Both the position numbers and the translations under genes were made by a program. Below, in pieces: positions 46,044 through 60,800 of a DNA stretch of 64,000 nt. The stretch is from Citrus sinensis (lineage: Eukaryota > Streptophyta > Magnoliopsida > Sapindales > Rutaceae), in contig NC_068561.1 in assembly GCF_022201045.2 (NCBI RefSeq), positions 20,214,501-20,278,500 on the forward strand, read 5' to 3'. The first letter of the stretch is position 1, and each line of letters opens with the position of its first letter. The notes under the pieces were generated by a model that saw nothing but the letters and a program-made list of their open reading frames with translations, made no database searches and was not told where the DNA came from.

Positions 46044-46825
46044 AGAAATATGGCATCAGAAATGTTTTAATCTACTAATGGATGGAGTTTTTGCGGGAAA
46101 ATGTTGACTTCTACTTGTAAATTTTGAATGATAGCCTGTTTCTTTATGCTTCACTACTTTTTATAATGGTACAGATTTATCACATCGATGTGAGGTTGAA
46201 TGAGGTTTTATAGTTGCGGTCCATTGAGCGTATGTAGTTGTTTTTCCTACAACAGTTCAGGTATTATGACAAATTTATTATGAACTGTCCTGTGCAGAAT
46301 ATTATGCTCCACTGAATGCACTGATTCATCAATCTGACAGGATGCTGATTAAATTTAGTTGTTTCCTTGTGAATATGGAAAGTTAAATTGTGAACTGATA
46401 AGTTTTCATGCTGAGTTGCGGGGCTAGCTTGTTGAAGGCGTTTACCATTTGTAAACAGGTGGCTGTATCTTGAGATGTTTCTGAAAACGGTAGTAGCATC
46501 AGAAAACATATTGTTCAGTTCACAAAGAAGTTGAGTCGGTGCCGAAATACAGTGGTTGGATTTTCAATGTGATATGCATCGTTCAACAATTTAAAATTTT
46601 GATTGACCATGGAAATATTGTAATGCCATCCAGATCTGATTTTACGTTTAACTCTGATCAGAAAAGAGCAAATGATATGCTTTTACAAGCTCATCAGGTT
46701 GTCCAAGCAATTCTGCTTCAAAGCTAAATATCGGCTTCCTTTCTTCGCTATTAACGAGGAACCAAGCATCTTAACAATTTTTGGTCAGGAAGTTTGTTCA
46801 AGCAGAGTCACAACTTGTAAGTCCT
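46044..46825. other. Convergent 3' ends of the CP33-like and TatD genes
   Basis: Both genes end here on opposite strands, 782 bp apart. The stretch should hold both 3'UTRs. No other coding signal. Confidence 0.6.
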
Positions 46826-49800
46826 TCAAGGAGTGTTGCGGCGACCAGCAAGTAGTGCATCTGCAGTGGAGTCCAAGTCCTGAGGAAAGAAAACCCTGCA
46901 TGTCGAAACTTCCAAACTGATTAACAACTGAACAAAATGGTAAAATATGCGGTGATAAGAATGAAAACACCAGGCCGCTAACATGCTCAGGTTACACTAA
47001 CATTACTTGGCTAAGTGTGGATATGATTGGCAATTTGGAATCAATGATCAGACAGAATAGTGCAGTCTCTAAATATTAACTTCTTATCAGTTCATTATGA
47101 GTGGCCTAATATCACTGATCACCTGAATGAGCAATGGATGAAAACTATAAACTCCAACAGTCAAAACATTACCTGCAAGTGTTGTGGTACAAGGTCCGAC
47201 TTAGTTGATCTATGTCATTAATTCCTTTACAGCCAGCTACCACTTCAAGAACTTGCCTAAAAACCAGTCATCATGTTCAGAAACATGCTTTGAAATTACA
47301 AGCAAAGACAAGCCAAGAACAAGGCAACTTTTGTACTAAGATATTTTTACATAAATGTGCCAATGTGAGCTGGTTAAGAATCATGATACATAAAGATTAA
47401 AGACAATATATGCATCATGATACGTCAAGATCACGTCTTAGTTCCCGATTTTAGGAAGAGTAAGGGTGTAAACAATTAACAAATTCTGAAACTTCTCCAT
47501 CAGTAAAGTTGTGTAACTAAAGAGATTCATAAATGCTTTACAAAAGAATACTTGTGTATTCCAAGCCATCTTTATCTAGTTGCTTATGACTATAGAATTG
47601 CTCCACTATTCGTAGTAGGTTCCAATCCTCAATAACCAATAAAAACAAAAATCCTTTCTAAACCTAATAGTGTTTGTCAAAATTCATATAAAAAGATACC
47701 AAATAAGATTTTATATGTAAATTACAATAAGACATAAGAAAACATTTGTCCTCACCGAACTAAGCAAGGTTCATTGCGGCCTTTAACTAATGAATCCTGA
47801 TCATACTTCTCTTTCTTCTTTGACGGCCATGTAGATTTTACAAAACTAATTCCAGCATGGGCGTTCTTGATTTCACAATATGGAGAATCCGTCTCAATCA
47901 TCATTCTCTCGATTGGTATGCCCCTCACAACATCAAGATTCTCAGCCGTCTTCAGAGAACAACCATTTATACCTGTTAAGTACATAAGATGTGAGCAACC
48001 CTCAGGTATTACATCTGCAACAGCTTCAAAATACATTCTATGAACTGTGAGCACAATCGACCTTTATTGCTAGATATAATATTGTTGAAATGAGCAAATA
48101 ATAGTATTCAGTAAAAGGGAGGAAATGTAAAAGAGCCATCGAGAACAACAATTGCAGAAATTTCACCTATATACATGTTGCTGAATGTAAGAAGTTTGTC
48201 ACGATTTTCTGCACTACCAGTAAATGAATGGGTAACCCCACCAGTGAACCTGTAAAATGAACAGAAAAAGATTTACTTCAAGCATGCACAAATCAGCATG
48301 TAAACCACTGGGTATAAATAGTCATTATAGATTGTGCAAAATATGTTGGAGTTCATCATCAAAAAAAATATGTTGGAGTTCCATCTAAAATTGTGTAACA
48401 GAAGGGAAAGATTCTAAAAGGGAAAAAGAGTCAGAGAATCTAAAGTTAATAGAAATAAAAAGTACTTAATGATTTAGACAAAATTGGTGCACAAATCAAA
48501 GGTTAGATCTATCCTCTAAAGTAGATCTTCTGCACATTATATCCAGTGGCAATAATAATCTCTTCTTTTTTTTTTTTGGGCAGAAAGATTAATCTTGGAA
48601 GCCAAATATCCACAGTCAAAGCCTCAAATAAAAAAAGAAAAGATAAAATCAGTAACAAATTTTAGGTAGCAAAAATGGTTTTGAAAACCACAGCATTCGA
48701 TAACTCACCTATCCTTATTTCGCTCTACAATTGCACAGAAATCAGCGGCAGCTTCACGCATATGCAGGAACATAGGCAGCTTTGTAGCATATGCTAATTC
48801 AAACTGCTTCTCAAAATACCTAGTGTTACATGGTAAACATCAAACGAAAGCATGGAATTATTTGGGCAGAGAAAGGAATGAGCAACTACGTCTCTGAACA
48901 ATCACTTACTTCCTTTGAATTTCTGATGGGCAAAAGTGAAGCCTGTCATAGTCTAAACCACACTCACCAATTGCTACCACCTTACATACAAGCAATATGA
49001 AAGTGTAACCTTATTACAATACCATTGAAGATGGAAAAAAATATCAGCATCATCTAACAACTAATGCATCATAGTACAATCACGGAAGCATGTATTGAGA
49101 AGTGAAGATGTTAACGACAAATAACAAACTTAAAAGGATAGATGGTTCATCAAGGTTGCATGACAAAATTCTACTAATAAAATAGCTGCTACATGCATCA
49201 AAAAATAATATCAAATTATTTACGAACAGCAGTAAAGCCTTATCTAATGTTTTACATCATAAAGACAATAAATCCTACCTTCCCTTTCTCGATTCCCTCT
49301 TTGGCCAACGACAACAAAGCCTGAAAATGCTTTTCTGGATCCCCACTCTCTTCAAACTCCTGTGTAAATACACCAGAAAGCAATATCCACAAAAATCTTC
49401 ATGTAAACCACAGAATCACACACAAACAAAGTTACACCAGAACAATCATATAAGAGGCACTCCAGGAAACAGTCAGAAACCTTGCATCTTGTCGGGTGTA
49501 CACCAACCGTGCAAAAAAGCCTTCCTGCAACAGACAAAAATGTTTCAAACAAGTAAAAGCCCACATTCAGAAACATAACTTAGAAGCATATCCTCAGCAG
49601 CAAAACCCAAGTACACAACAAACCATCAGTTTCTGCAATAGCAAGTGCTTCCTTCGATTCCTCAAGCGACCCACCAGTCACCTGTGACCAGAAACCTTAT
49701 CCAAACTTACTTGTAATCAAAATAACCACTTTCTACAAGGATTAACAAAAATATCTAATTTCCCATTTATTTGCAATTATTATATCCTACATTTAGCATC

Positions 49801-50319
49801 AGAACAAAATGAAATTTAAGACTTAACAGTACAAAAAGTACAATCCTAACTACTAATTTCACATTTAACCATGTATACAATGTTCTTTCTCACTGAAGAA
49901 ACGAATTATGGATTTATATAACATAAAGAAAAATTCAAAAGGGCGTTGCAAAGAAGCTTACAATGATTCGATCAACACCGGAACTCCAAGCCCGACTAAG
50001 AACGGTTGCTATATCTGAGGCGTGGCATTGTTTGCCATGATAGATTCCTTTGAACATGCCATCTGCAAACAAAAAGTGACATTTGCAGGGGTAATAGTTG
50101 TATCTTAGAATAGAAGAAGATTATGTGTTTGATGAAATGCCCGAGTGACAAACCTGTGAAGTTGACAGCAATATCTGTTTTCAGCAAAGAAATTATGGTA
50201 TGGGTTAGCTAAAATAATTTGGAGATGAGTGGAAAAAAAATAAAAGGAAAATTTGACGATAAGCTTAATGGGTTTTGTAGAGAGCTATAGATTTTTACCT
50301 ATCAAACGAATTGTCGCCA
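46826..50319 (-). CDS. TatD-family DNase (metal-dependent hydrolase)
   Basis: Twelve exons were read on the minus strand: 50298-50319, 50154-50174, 49962-50062, 49624-49681, 49481-49524, 49279-49359, 48910-48980, 48709-48819, 48167-48249, 47756-47972, 47173-47256 and 46826-46895. They close in frame to 320 aa. Metal-site motifs of the amidohydrolase-like TIM barrel are all present: MATIRLIDIAVNFTD at the start (the eukaryotic form of the N-terminal ligand site), VGVHPT with H77, [10 protein letters not shown] with E115, FLHMRE with H152, VTHSFTGS with H177, and [11 protein letters not shown] with D226. TatD proteins are 3'-5' exonucleases or endonucleases implicated in DNA repair and fragmentation. 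The length matches the family. The first two exons are only 22 and 21 bp, which automatic predictors may miss. Confidence 0.92.
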
Positions 50320-52117
50320 TGAAGAAGTAAGGAAGAGTTACCTTTTCAGCCCTTTTGTTTCTCGAATATAGTTGTGGCCCAAAACCATAATGTCTGTTAG
50401 CAATTGATTTGGTTCTATACTAATATTGTATTGATATTTTTGCTTAAATAATAACTGTTATAGTTGGTTTTTAGGGATGCATATTTGAACCAAAATTTAA
50501 AACTATAAAATAATTTTAAAAAAAAGATAAAAGAAGGACTATGATAAGCTAAAATGTATTTTAGATATTTGATTAGGGATTATAAAATTTTCTGTGGGTT
50601 TAGGGCCTTATGAGGCTCCACCCCAAATGGGGTAAATTTTAAATAATTTTTTAAGAATGAGGAAACAATAATTCCTAAATTCTTAATGGGGGAGGGATTT
50701 TATTTTGTACTCCTCGCCCCACCCTCACCCCAATTCCTATTATATACAAATATTTTTTTATTTTTTATTTTATTAATTACAATGTTGGTTAATAATTTTA
50801 TTTTTATTTTTAACCTAATACAAATGTATTATAACTAAAAGAAAATCCTTCAATATAATTCTTATTCAACGGTAAAACTTTATTATCTTTTCTTTTTCTC
50901 TCTTAAGGTGTTTCTTTCTTCAATTATTTTTCAGTTTTCATATCATTTTTAAGATGTTGCTTCAAAATTTAAGTGATTTTTAAACTAACTTAAATATTTT
51001 ATAATATGACAATTATTTTTATTTAAGTCTTTAATTTTAATTTACTGAAGTCACGTATCTATACCTATTATAAAACAAGTAAATGGAGAATGGGGTGGAG
51101 ATAGAAAAATTATTTTTCACGTGAGGATTCTCCATCCCCACCCCACTAAATTTATTAGGGAATGGAGGCAACATTTTTTTTATGTGGGTAGAAAATGAGG
51201 TAAGCCTACCCACTTCATTGCCATAAAAATCTTAGTATTTTTTTAAATTAATTATTTTTTTAACATTATTAACAATGATAATTTTAAGTGTCATATTATT
51301 ATAAATTGACGGTCAACTTTTTTGCGTAGAATTTACATATGTAAATCCCATGTGATCTAATTAGTTGAACCAATTAACACTCTCAAAATTATCCGTAAAA
51401 TAATTGTCACTTGTATTTATCACTTTCTATAGATAGGAGGTGACGTTTTAATGTATTTTAATGAATGAAATCCTACAATAATAATGAACTGTAAATATTT
51501 CGCCGTAACGGGACAGATGACATGGCGCTGTCAAATGCATCTAGACAGTAGAAGATTCAGCTGCCGTCTTCCCCCAGCCTACCAGTTTTTTTTTGCCCTT
51601 TTTAATTAATTATAAATTTCCTATTGCCAGGTCCAAGCCTAAAAATGATAGAAGCTGACTCATATTATTTAACAAACAAGAATCCCCATTCAAAAAAAAA
51701 AAAAAAAAAACATGAATCAAGTAACACTACTCCTTTTTCCACACATGCGAGTAGCAAATCGATCTTGTATGTAACTATGTAATATGTATTATCTAATTTT
51801 ATGACCGACTCGTATATTCGGATTGCATTATAAGAGATGTCGGTAAATTTTAACTGTAAATTACCATTTGAAAAAAAAAAAAAATTGATTCCAAGACATT
51901 CAAACGGGAAAAATATTAGATACAATGAAAAAATACACAAAAGTAGCACCCAACAGATAATATACATGCAACAAAACCAAAATACTAGGTACAAAAAAGA
52001 ATATAGAAACGCATATGACTAAGCTCAACTGTCTCACTCACCCCCCATCAAATCTCAACTGTTCAAAAGCAATTAAATCCAGCTAAAATAAGGCATAATG
52101 AAATCCTAAGGCTGAGC
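50320..52117. other. Intergenic between the TatD and syntaxin genes
   Basis: The TatD promoter lies at the left. The centre (50600-51240) contains GGGGTGGGG/CCCCACCCC-type blocks in both orientations and may be an old transposon. A-rich tracts occur near 51690. No gene seen. Confidence 0.55.
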
Positions 52118-53777
52118 TTAGGATGGCGGAGTTTGTGCCTGAGGCGTTGGATTCTGCGGACTACTACCACCACCACCATTGCCACCACCATTGTCCCATG
52201 GTTTCACAGTGAACAACACCACAAACAGGATTATGATTAGCAATATTGTGATGGCGATACAGGTCCATTTTCGGGTACTTAGCTGATACTTCCTGGCTGT
52301 TTGCAATCTCTCGGTCCCGCCTCTGACATATGAATTAGCTCGTTGCACCTGGCTCTCAATGTCGTCCAATTGTTCACCTTGGGCCTGGACCAATACCGCC
52401 ATGTCTAGGAAAACTTGGTGCAATTCCTGAAGATTTTTCTCCAGCACTTTCACGGCATCATGCCTCTCTTGTATCTCATTTATGGTGTCCAAAATTCTTC
52501 CCCTTCCTTGCTCCTGAATTGCTTTCTGCAAGAATGTTTCACTCTCTCCTGCATATTTAACAAAGTTACAAGTATCAATCTCAAATACCCTAAAGTTGCC
52601 TAATGTTTTTCTCTTGTATCACATTACAGTGACAAAAAAAAAAAAATCTTAATATTTGAATAAAATTTATAAAAACAGAATCAAGAAACACTGGAGGTTA
52701 AAGACAGATATTACAAATATATACATTTCTATTTCCTTTTTCTTCAAAATATATCAATAAATTTAGGTGCACTTTTAATTTTTAGTAATAAAGGAGGATT
52801 TTAAATGAAACTCCCCTTTTTTTTTAATTTGGTAAAACCATTTGGAAACTAGAACAACAAAAATTTTTTGTAAAACAAAAGTATCTTCACTTAATTGTTG
52901 TTATGTGTTAATCTTTTTTGAAAATATCTACAAGTTCTTCATCAGAAAACATTTCAAGTGCTTTTGAATCAATGAGTGTCTAATACTAATTAAGTGCTTG
53001 TCTGAAAAGCATTTTCACCTGTTCCAAGGAAACAAGATAATAAGATAGACAATTACAGAAGCAATTTTCACTGATTTTGCATGCATCAATCTTGAAGATC
53101 AAACACATTATAAATCAAATGAAAATTGCTTCACAATAACTTAGATATTTCCCAAAATAACCCTCGAATTCAAGGTAATATGCAAATTCATCAGTCTATC
53201 GCCACTCACCAGTAGAAATCAAGCGATCTAAGGTCTTCTCGTCGGGATTCTCTCCGGTGACCGTATAGTACCTCCTCTGAACGGTGTCCCTATACTCGGA
53301 CGAAATCCTCTGCCTCAACTCGTTAAAACTCTCCATCGAGTCCTTCAGCTTCTTCCTCAGCCCGTTGACCACGGAGGTCCTGGTCCGGTCCGAGGAAGAT
53401 CCCGGTCCGCAGCCGGGGAGGCTCCGATTCGCGGCGTTGGACCGGTCCAGCGCCTCCAGGCGGATCTTGATCAACTTGGCATTCTTCAACGCGGCGCTGA
53501 CGTCAGCGTCCATTCGGGAGCGCAGGTCTTTCACGGCTTTCGCGTTGTGTAAGGTCTTGCTCTTCTCATGAGACGTCTGGAGGCTGTTGTGTAGCCTTTC
53601 GAGCTCCTTGAGCTCGTCCTTGACCGATTCGACGTCGTCGAAGAACTTGTCGAGGTTGACTCCGCCGGTGGAGTTCGGGTTCTCCGTCATCTGGATCGTC
53701 GTGTGGTGGTGCGGGCGATCGGGAGAAGCTTGCTCGCTGCGGAAGCGAGAGAAGGATCCGGAGAATAGGTCGTTCAT
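52118..53777 (-). CDS. SYP121/122: Plasma-membrane Qa-SNARE syntaxin (SYP121/SYP122 type)
   Basis: Two exons (53210-53777 and 52118-52548) join in frame to 332 aa. The N-terminal Habc region starts with [12 protein letters not shown], conserved in the SYP12 group. The SNARE motif spans about residues 208-270 with zero-layer Q246 in [14 protein letters not shown] single C-terminal transmembrane anchor spans 284-304 ([20 protein letters not shown]). The glycine/proline-rich tail after KPWDN also fits this group. SYP121/122 drive vesicle fusion at the plasma membrane, in secretion, stomatal ion-channel trafficking and penetration resistance. Which of the two this is cannot be settled by eye; the neighbours favour SYP122. 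Confidence 0.92.
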
Positions 53778-55603
53778 TTTTTTTTTTTTGTTTTTTGGGG
53801 CGAATATCAGATAATAATTATATTCTAATAAATAAATAATTCACCAATACGGAAATAATCTCGAAATGCAGCAGACGAAGAAGAAGATTAGCAGTTTTAG
53901 AAAGAATGAGGCTCTGATGGAGCGCACGGCTTTTGAAGGCGATGAGGGTGATTTTGGTAGAGGGGGCGAGGAAAGGTCAAACGGGGCGACTCAGTTCAAC
54001 CAACACTTAAACGAGTTTTTTTTATTTTTTTTCAATAAATGGAGGGAAGTCAAAATGGGAAGGGGGAGACGACGTGGCGTGTAAAATGGAAAACAAGAAA
54101 CATCGAAGAAGGAGAGTTGGTGTGCGTATAAATGTATATATACGTGGCGAGTACGGGAGGGGTAAAAAAGGAAATGGAAATGGAATGTTCTGTTTCTTCT
54201 TCTTCTGTTTTTTAATGTGTAGGGAAAGCGCGTGGGAAAATTTACAAAGAAACAGGAAAGTTCAGAAAAGGCTGTTTAGGGGCTAATGAGTAAAGAAGAG
54301 AGACTTGGTCGTATTGATTTGGATTTCGGGGTGTTGTGTCTCTGCAGTTTCCTTTTATCGGGTGGCAACTGGCAAAATGATTTTTCAAATAGGAGGAACC
54401 GAGGGAGGTACGTGTTTGACAAGTACGCAGGTAAAATATGATTTTTTTTTTTTAAATGTAATGTGATGTTACGTCATCATACGTGGGATGGCAACCAGCA
54501 ACACAGTTGGATTTAAGTTTTAAGTTTAGAATCTTTAATCTGAAGTTTATTGTTAGTCCACTTATCTCACTGTAAAAATCATCTTATAAACCAATTCAAT
54601 TTGTTAAATGTTTTTACAAACTTCGATGATATTTGAAATTCAATCTAACGACATTTACTTCGTAAAATAATAGGAGAAAAAGAATCGAAATCGTTGGGTT
54701 CACCTCAATTTGGAAATAGAGAGTGGAAAATTGACTCTCAAATGGTAGGAATTAATTTATCATTCCTGGATTCTCCATTTTGCCCCATAAAAATCTAAAA
54801 ATTATAAGAAATACCTCATTCAATTCAAAAAAAAAAAAAACAGAGCCGAAATTTATCTTTGTCAAACCATCGCTGCCAAAATTAACGCCGTCCATTATAG
54901 TTGTCGTCGAACAATAGCAGCAGTGTCATTGAACAGCAGTAGCAGCAGTAGCCGTTGCCGATGATAATGCTGCTGATCTTAATGATGCCAACAATGTCAT
55001 TGTTTGATGTTAATGCCACTGCTCACGATTTTTTTTTTATTAGTAGTAGTAGTATTATTACTACTACTAACTACTATTATTGATAAGAATTTTTTTTATA
55101 ATTAATTAATATATTATTAATAATAATAGTTAATAACAATAATATTTCTGAATAAATGATCACAATAATTAAAATACAAAATAACAATTATGACAATAGT
55201 TAATTAAGATTTTTTTTAGTAATTTATAATAATCTAACTCATTCCGATTTTTATTCTAAAACAAAGTAAACACATTAATAACAATTCAACATTCTGATTC
55301 TTATAGTTCAAGTAAACAACTTATTTTAATTCTGATTTTTCATTCATATTTTATCCCAGTCTAATTTCTATCTATTCCAATTCCAACCCATTTCGATTTC
55401 TATTTAGTGAATGCACCATCAATATATAAAAATTAGAATCACACTTAAAAATCTACTCTTAAAATCTGTTAACAAGTAGTAGTTTACTTAATCATAATAT
55501 CTTTAAATATGTGTTATTTTGATAACAAATTAATAACAAGCAAGTAAAAGTTGGAGCAATGACAACACGATCATCCATGACATTCCCTATTTAGTTGGAC
55601 AAA

Positions 55604-55636
<33 letters not shown>

Positions 55637-57879
55637 AAAATGCATACAATGTGGAAGTACATATATTTAAGCTGCATTTAACATAATAATTTACAAGTTG
55701 AATTTTCATTTTGAAAAATAATGAATCCTCAGTGGCTAAAGATGGATTCTCTATTTAGCGACTCGACTCTAGAATTAAATTCTGTGAGAAAACGAACATA
55801 AACAAAACCATTGAAACAATGCAACACCAGATTTGTACACAAAATCATGAAAGAACACAGAGAATTAGTCATGGCAATAGCAATTTCTCACATTTTTTTA
55901 GTTGAACGCTAGGCCAACCGGTACAAAGTGAGGGTAAAAGATTATAACAACACTGTAAATAGCTAACATTTATTAAAATAAAAAAATAAAAAGATAAAGG
56001 AAAAAGAATACGTACACCCCCAAAGTTTGGGGTAATAGTCATGTAGACCCCAAGTCTTAAAATAGGAACAGTAAGACCCCTTTTAATCATAATACCCTTT
56101 GAATAGAGTAATTAAAAATTGATTGTGAAATTTTTAATTAAAAATATAATATAAATAATGTAATCTGTCTAGTACACTAACATATTAAAATAATATAATA
56201 ATTTAATTTTAAATAATTTTAAATATGTAAATTATCATATTTACTTTAATAATGTACTTGTATTTATTGTAGATATTTTAAATAAAAATTTGAGTTAAAT
56301 ACGTTTTACAATAAAAAAAATCTCATGTACTAATAATGTAAGAATTATTATTTTACATATATTCAAAATAATTTAAAGTTTGAGAAAGTTATTTTATTAC
56401 AATGTTTCTATTTATTATAAAATTTATTTTAGTATAATAAAATATGTCTACTAGATTGTAATATATTAAAATATTTTTAAATACTAAAATTATTTTAAAA
56501 TGTATATATTATTGCATTTATTTTAATATTATATTTCTATTTATTATAAAACATTGGAGTGAATTTATTTGGGTTAATAGAGTTAAAGGGTTTTATGGTC
56601 AAAAGAGAGTCTTGGCTTTTCTAAACTTTGGGAATGTTGATGTCTTTTTCTCACAAATAAATTACCAATTAGAATAAATGCACATAAAAACGAAATTAAG
56701 AATAATAGCTTATTATACATATCTATAACTTTCTGCACGTTACTTATGAAATCAAACGCTAAAATCAAATCTCTAACGTCGATTTTGAGGTTGACTCCAA
56801 TAAACTCTCGAACCACCATCACGGAGCGTTCCCATATTTGCCATACTTATTTAGTTTCCTCTAATATTTTATATTTAGTTATTCTGTCTTGTTGTTGTTA
56901 AGTTTATTAGTATTAAAATAGTAAACAGTAAAATTTGAACCTCTAGGAAAGACAACGTTTACTAATATTTATCATACCTCATGCGTGTAAAATATATAAA
57001 AAATAAATAAATATGTCATGTGATCAGAAGAAGAAATTAAAACTTATGTGTTTAAAGAAACTCCAAATGTTGAATTTCTATTATTAACGAAAATATAATG
57101 ATAGTTATTTTTTTAGTTCACCTTTCTCATTAGCATGTAATTAGAATTCAAAAAATTACAAATAACTAACTACTAAAATATTAAGAGCGAGGCTATTTGA
57201 TGAACTCACCAAAATATTCATTAAATTCATTTATTCAAGAAAGCCATCATCAAAATTTAAAAATTTATGTTTTAGTTTATAAACTCATCTTAAAATCTAA
57301 TTATGCCCTTATGAAATTCTATCATCAGCTTTTATTTTATTCACTCTTTTCACGGATTCTTCTTTTGCAAATTTGTCAAAAATCACACGTAAGGGAGTAG
57401 CTTTCATCACACGATATTTAACTGCTAGCCATTTCATTTACATTTTACAATAACCATCAAAATCTAATTGCAAATCTTACTTTGAAGTCATAACGAAAAC
57501 AGAAGAAAAACTTGCGACAAATACCACAAAATGGGGAGAAAGAGGACGAGCTGCGAATATTGCCTTATGTCAAAAAACGTTAAGGTTCTGGTAGCTCAAT
57601 ATTACCTTATTAGTCAAAGGAGTATAGAAAAGAAGATTGAACAACAAAAATGAGTTCAATTACATTAGGGGTGGTAAATTCACTACTGCTAAAAAGAATT
57701 TAATTCTTGTCTCCTGCCTCCACTATGCTTTTCCACAGTTTCTTTTGATGTAAAAAGAAAAATAAAATTTACAACGAAACACAATAATTTACAAACTAGA
57801 GTTACAAAACTTTACTATATCTGAGACAGCATATAGCTGAGTGTGGGGGAAGGAAGCAAAAATAAATCAAGTTTGAACT
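53778..57879. other. Syntaxin promoter and 4 kb of AT-rich intergenic DNA
   Basis: A TATATATA-like element on the minus strand near 54136-54143 could be the syntaxin TATA box. Further right lie a CAGCAG-rich patch near 54915-54950, an (ATT)n tract at 55606-55634 and much AT-rich sequence. The frames at 53866-54084 and 54074-54286 overlap the syntaxin leader side and have no domain. Confidence 0.55.
55606..55634. repeat. (ATT)n microsatellite
   Basis: About ten ATT units. Confidence 0.9.
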
Positions 57880-60800
57880 TCAAGAAGCCTGTAGCACAGT
57901 AAGAAAATAGGGATACCCAGGGCAACTCCCTGAAGACTGTCTGGTTTCTCCTTCATTTCCTTGACCACTAATAGTCAAAAGCTTCCAATTCAAAGCATAA
58001 TTCGATAGATCATACGTACCAGGAGAAAATAAGCAAACTTTCATAGCAATATCAGTTGTTGACATAGGCTGAAGGCGGACACTGCTAGCACTTGACCCAG
58101 ACCAAATGAATGGGGAGACACTTTCAAGCAATGATGACCTTTTAACTTGATTTAGAGGAAGTTGAGATGTAACTTTGATGTCGGTTAATACAGGCACATC
58201 GTGCCACCCAGCTTGGTTTCCAGAAGGAACAGCAGATCGAGGCGAAGTTGCTTCACTTGTTTGGCCACTACTACTGGGGGAATCAAAGGTATTAACACGC
58301 ACAAACATAGCTGCATCTGATGAGTTGTATATAGTCATCTTTAAATTAACTTCACAGAAAGAAGCATTGAAGTTATGATGCAATGTCCGAGGTCCGTCCA
58401 CTAGCCATGTAATTGGAGTTTTACCCAATATACTATAAGAAAAAAAAAAAGAGGGAAAGGAAAAGAAAAAGGATTAAGAAAACAATATTTGGTATTAGCT
58501 TCAGTTTCGCAATCACAATGGACTTTTGTATCAGTTACCTGCAATGACATGCGTGATGAGAAAATAGATGTTGTGGATCAGAAATCCCTGAATCACTGTC
58601 ACTCTTTGATGGCTGAGAAATGAATATGAAGTCAACTGTATTTGTGTCATCCTGATCCACGAAAAAAACAGAGAGCAAATATGATCAACAAGGCAGAAAT
58701 ACTGCACAAAGAATTAAAAGTAACATGCACTTCTTCCAAGTAGCTGCAGAGCTTTGGCATTGCTCATTAGCCTTTTTCATATACGTGTAAAATACAGTCA
58801 AGTTTTTTGAGAAACTGACGAATTATGTTATGGCAACTTGATGTTTCTCCATGTTTAATTGGTGGGAGAAGAATTATGTTGATATCAAATAATATATAAT
58901 AATATATCATTGGATCTCTTCAAGCATAAAGATGCCGATAAAAATTAAGTATATTACAAAAATAAAAAATTAAAAGTACGATAAACAACAAAGAGAAGTG
59001 TACATCAATAATTATCCTACAATATTATAAATGGATATACTATATCATTCTCAATTTACCAATAGAAAATGACATCTACAGAGAATAGTTGTAAAAAAGG
59101 ATGTTGTAAATGGATAAGGCATGAGCAGCAACCATGAAATAATATTACAGAATACAGAATACAGAACAATTTCAAATTGGGGTCTGGATCCATAAGATAT
59201 CTAATCATCACAGTGAAGTAGAAAACATTAGGTTGCAAGAAAATTACAAACCTGTGACACTCTCTGTAGTAACCTTTCATGTGCATGGAAATCAGCCAAA
59301 GGTGAGCCAGAGATATCAAACAGTGTGTCAGCAGTGCCCTGAAGACTCACATCACTACCAAGGAGGCGGGAAGGAGATGAGGTGTCATCTGAAGAAGTCG
59401 ATGATTCCCCACGATTCTGAAACCAAAGAGTAATTTAATTGCAAAAAGTTGAGAAGAAGATTGATGAAATTGACAAGGACAAACAATAAGATAAAAGAAG
59501 ATTCAATAATATTGGAAGAGATAAAGGCAACTTGCGATCATAAGTATGCTTCCAAGAAGCTAATACATGCACAACAATGATTGAAAAAAAATGACCAATT
59601 TAAAAAGATGAGGCTTAAAGTCACACGTCTGGACCTAAATTGATCACATAACATAAGTTTGGACAGCAACCCAAGCAGGTTGGACCAAATTATAGGTCAA
59701 ACTACACTCACCTAAGGTAATACACATCTAGGCAAAACCTTCCCAAGCACAGCCTAGCCTCAATCCACTGAACTTGGTTCAGTGTGGGTTTAGGTTAGTT
59801 GTATGAAAATGTCCATTCTGATGTTTAATGGCAAGTGTTCAAAGAAGAATTGAGACAATAAGCTATCCATTCCTCCATGAGACAATAACTCATGCCAAAA
59901 TTGAAGAAATATCTTTTCTCCAAAACCATACGTTTAATGAATATCAATGCCACAGAGCTACAGAATAGACTAAGCTGAAGCTGCGGTTGAGTTTACCAAA
60001 TAGATACTCAACCTCGATCAATACAAATGTCAGATTAACAACCTAAACTAGAAAAGCTCAGGTTCAGGTCATGCTCAGATTAGGATTTAAGGCAGTTGAC
60101 ACCTTGATATATGAAGTCTGCGATGCTGAGAATCAGGCCAATAATAACATAACCACATTGTTTGTAATAACCACAGCAGAAGACCTTCAAATCTTAATGA
60201 GGGCAAACAAATGCCTTACTTCATTTTTTAAGCAGATAGAATAAAATATTAACCTTAAGCATGAAAAAACATGACAGTGCTTGACCAGCAAATAAAGATT
60301 CTGAAGGAAAGATGGAATCAAAAGGTTGAAGCAATGAAATTTCCCACTGGTGCCCAACCGATGATAACTGATGAATCTGGAAATTCTCTGAGCTAGTCTG
60401 GTTCACAACATCCATGCGCACAAGGTACTGCTGCAATCTTGATGACCATGGACTAATTTGGAATGAGACATTCAATGATGGTAAAACCTGTTAGAAGATG
60501 AATATGATACATTATCACTGCCCATGCCCGTAATCAATAAGCATTAAGATAAGTGCTCACTTAAGCGGTGAAATGTTTCATTAATAATAATTACAAAAAT
60601 CATCGATGCTAGAATCACAATTTGCAGAAGACTAAGAAAATAAATGGAATAATGTACAAAACAACCTAAAGAGAAGAATTATAAATATTAACACAGATCC
60701 ACAAAAACTCCACATCATGGTTGTCAAATTTTGTCTTGAATAAATATTTACCAACATTTAGTAATTGTCAAACAGAGAGATTCGCCCCTATGTAAACTAA

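Noticed and set aside
53866-54286. Two basic plus-strand frames upstream of the syntaxin gene
   Set aside because: Low-complexity K/R/G-rich text in the syntaxin leader or promoter, with no homologue recognised.
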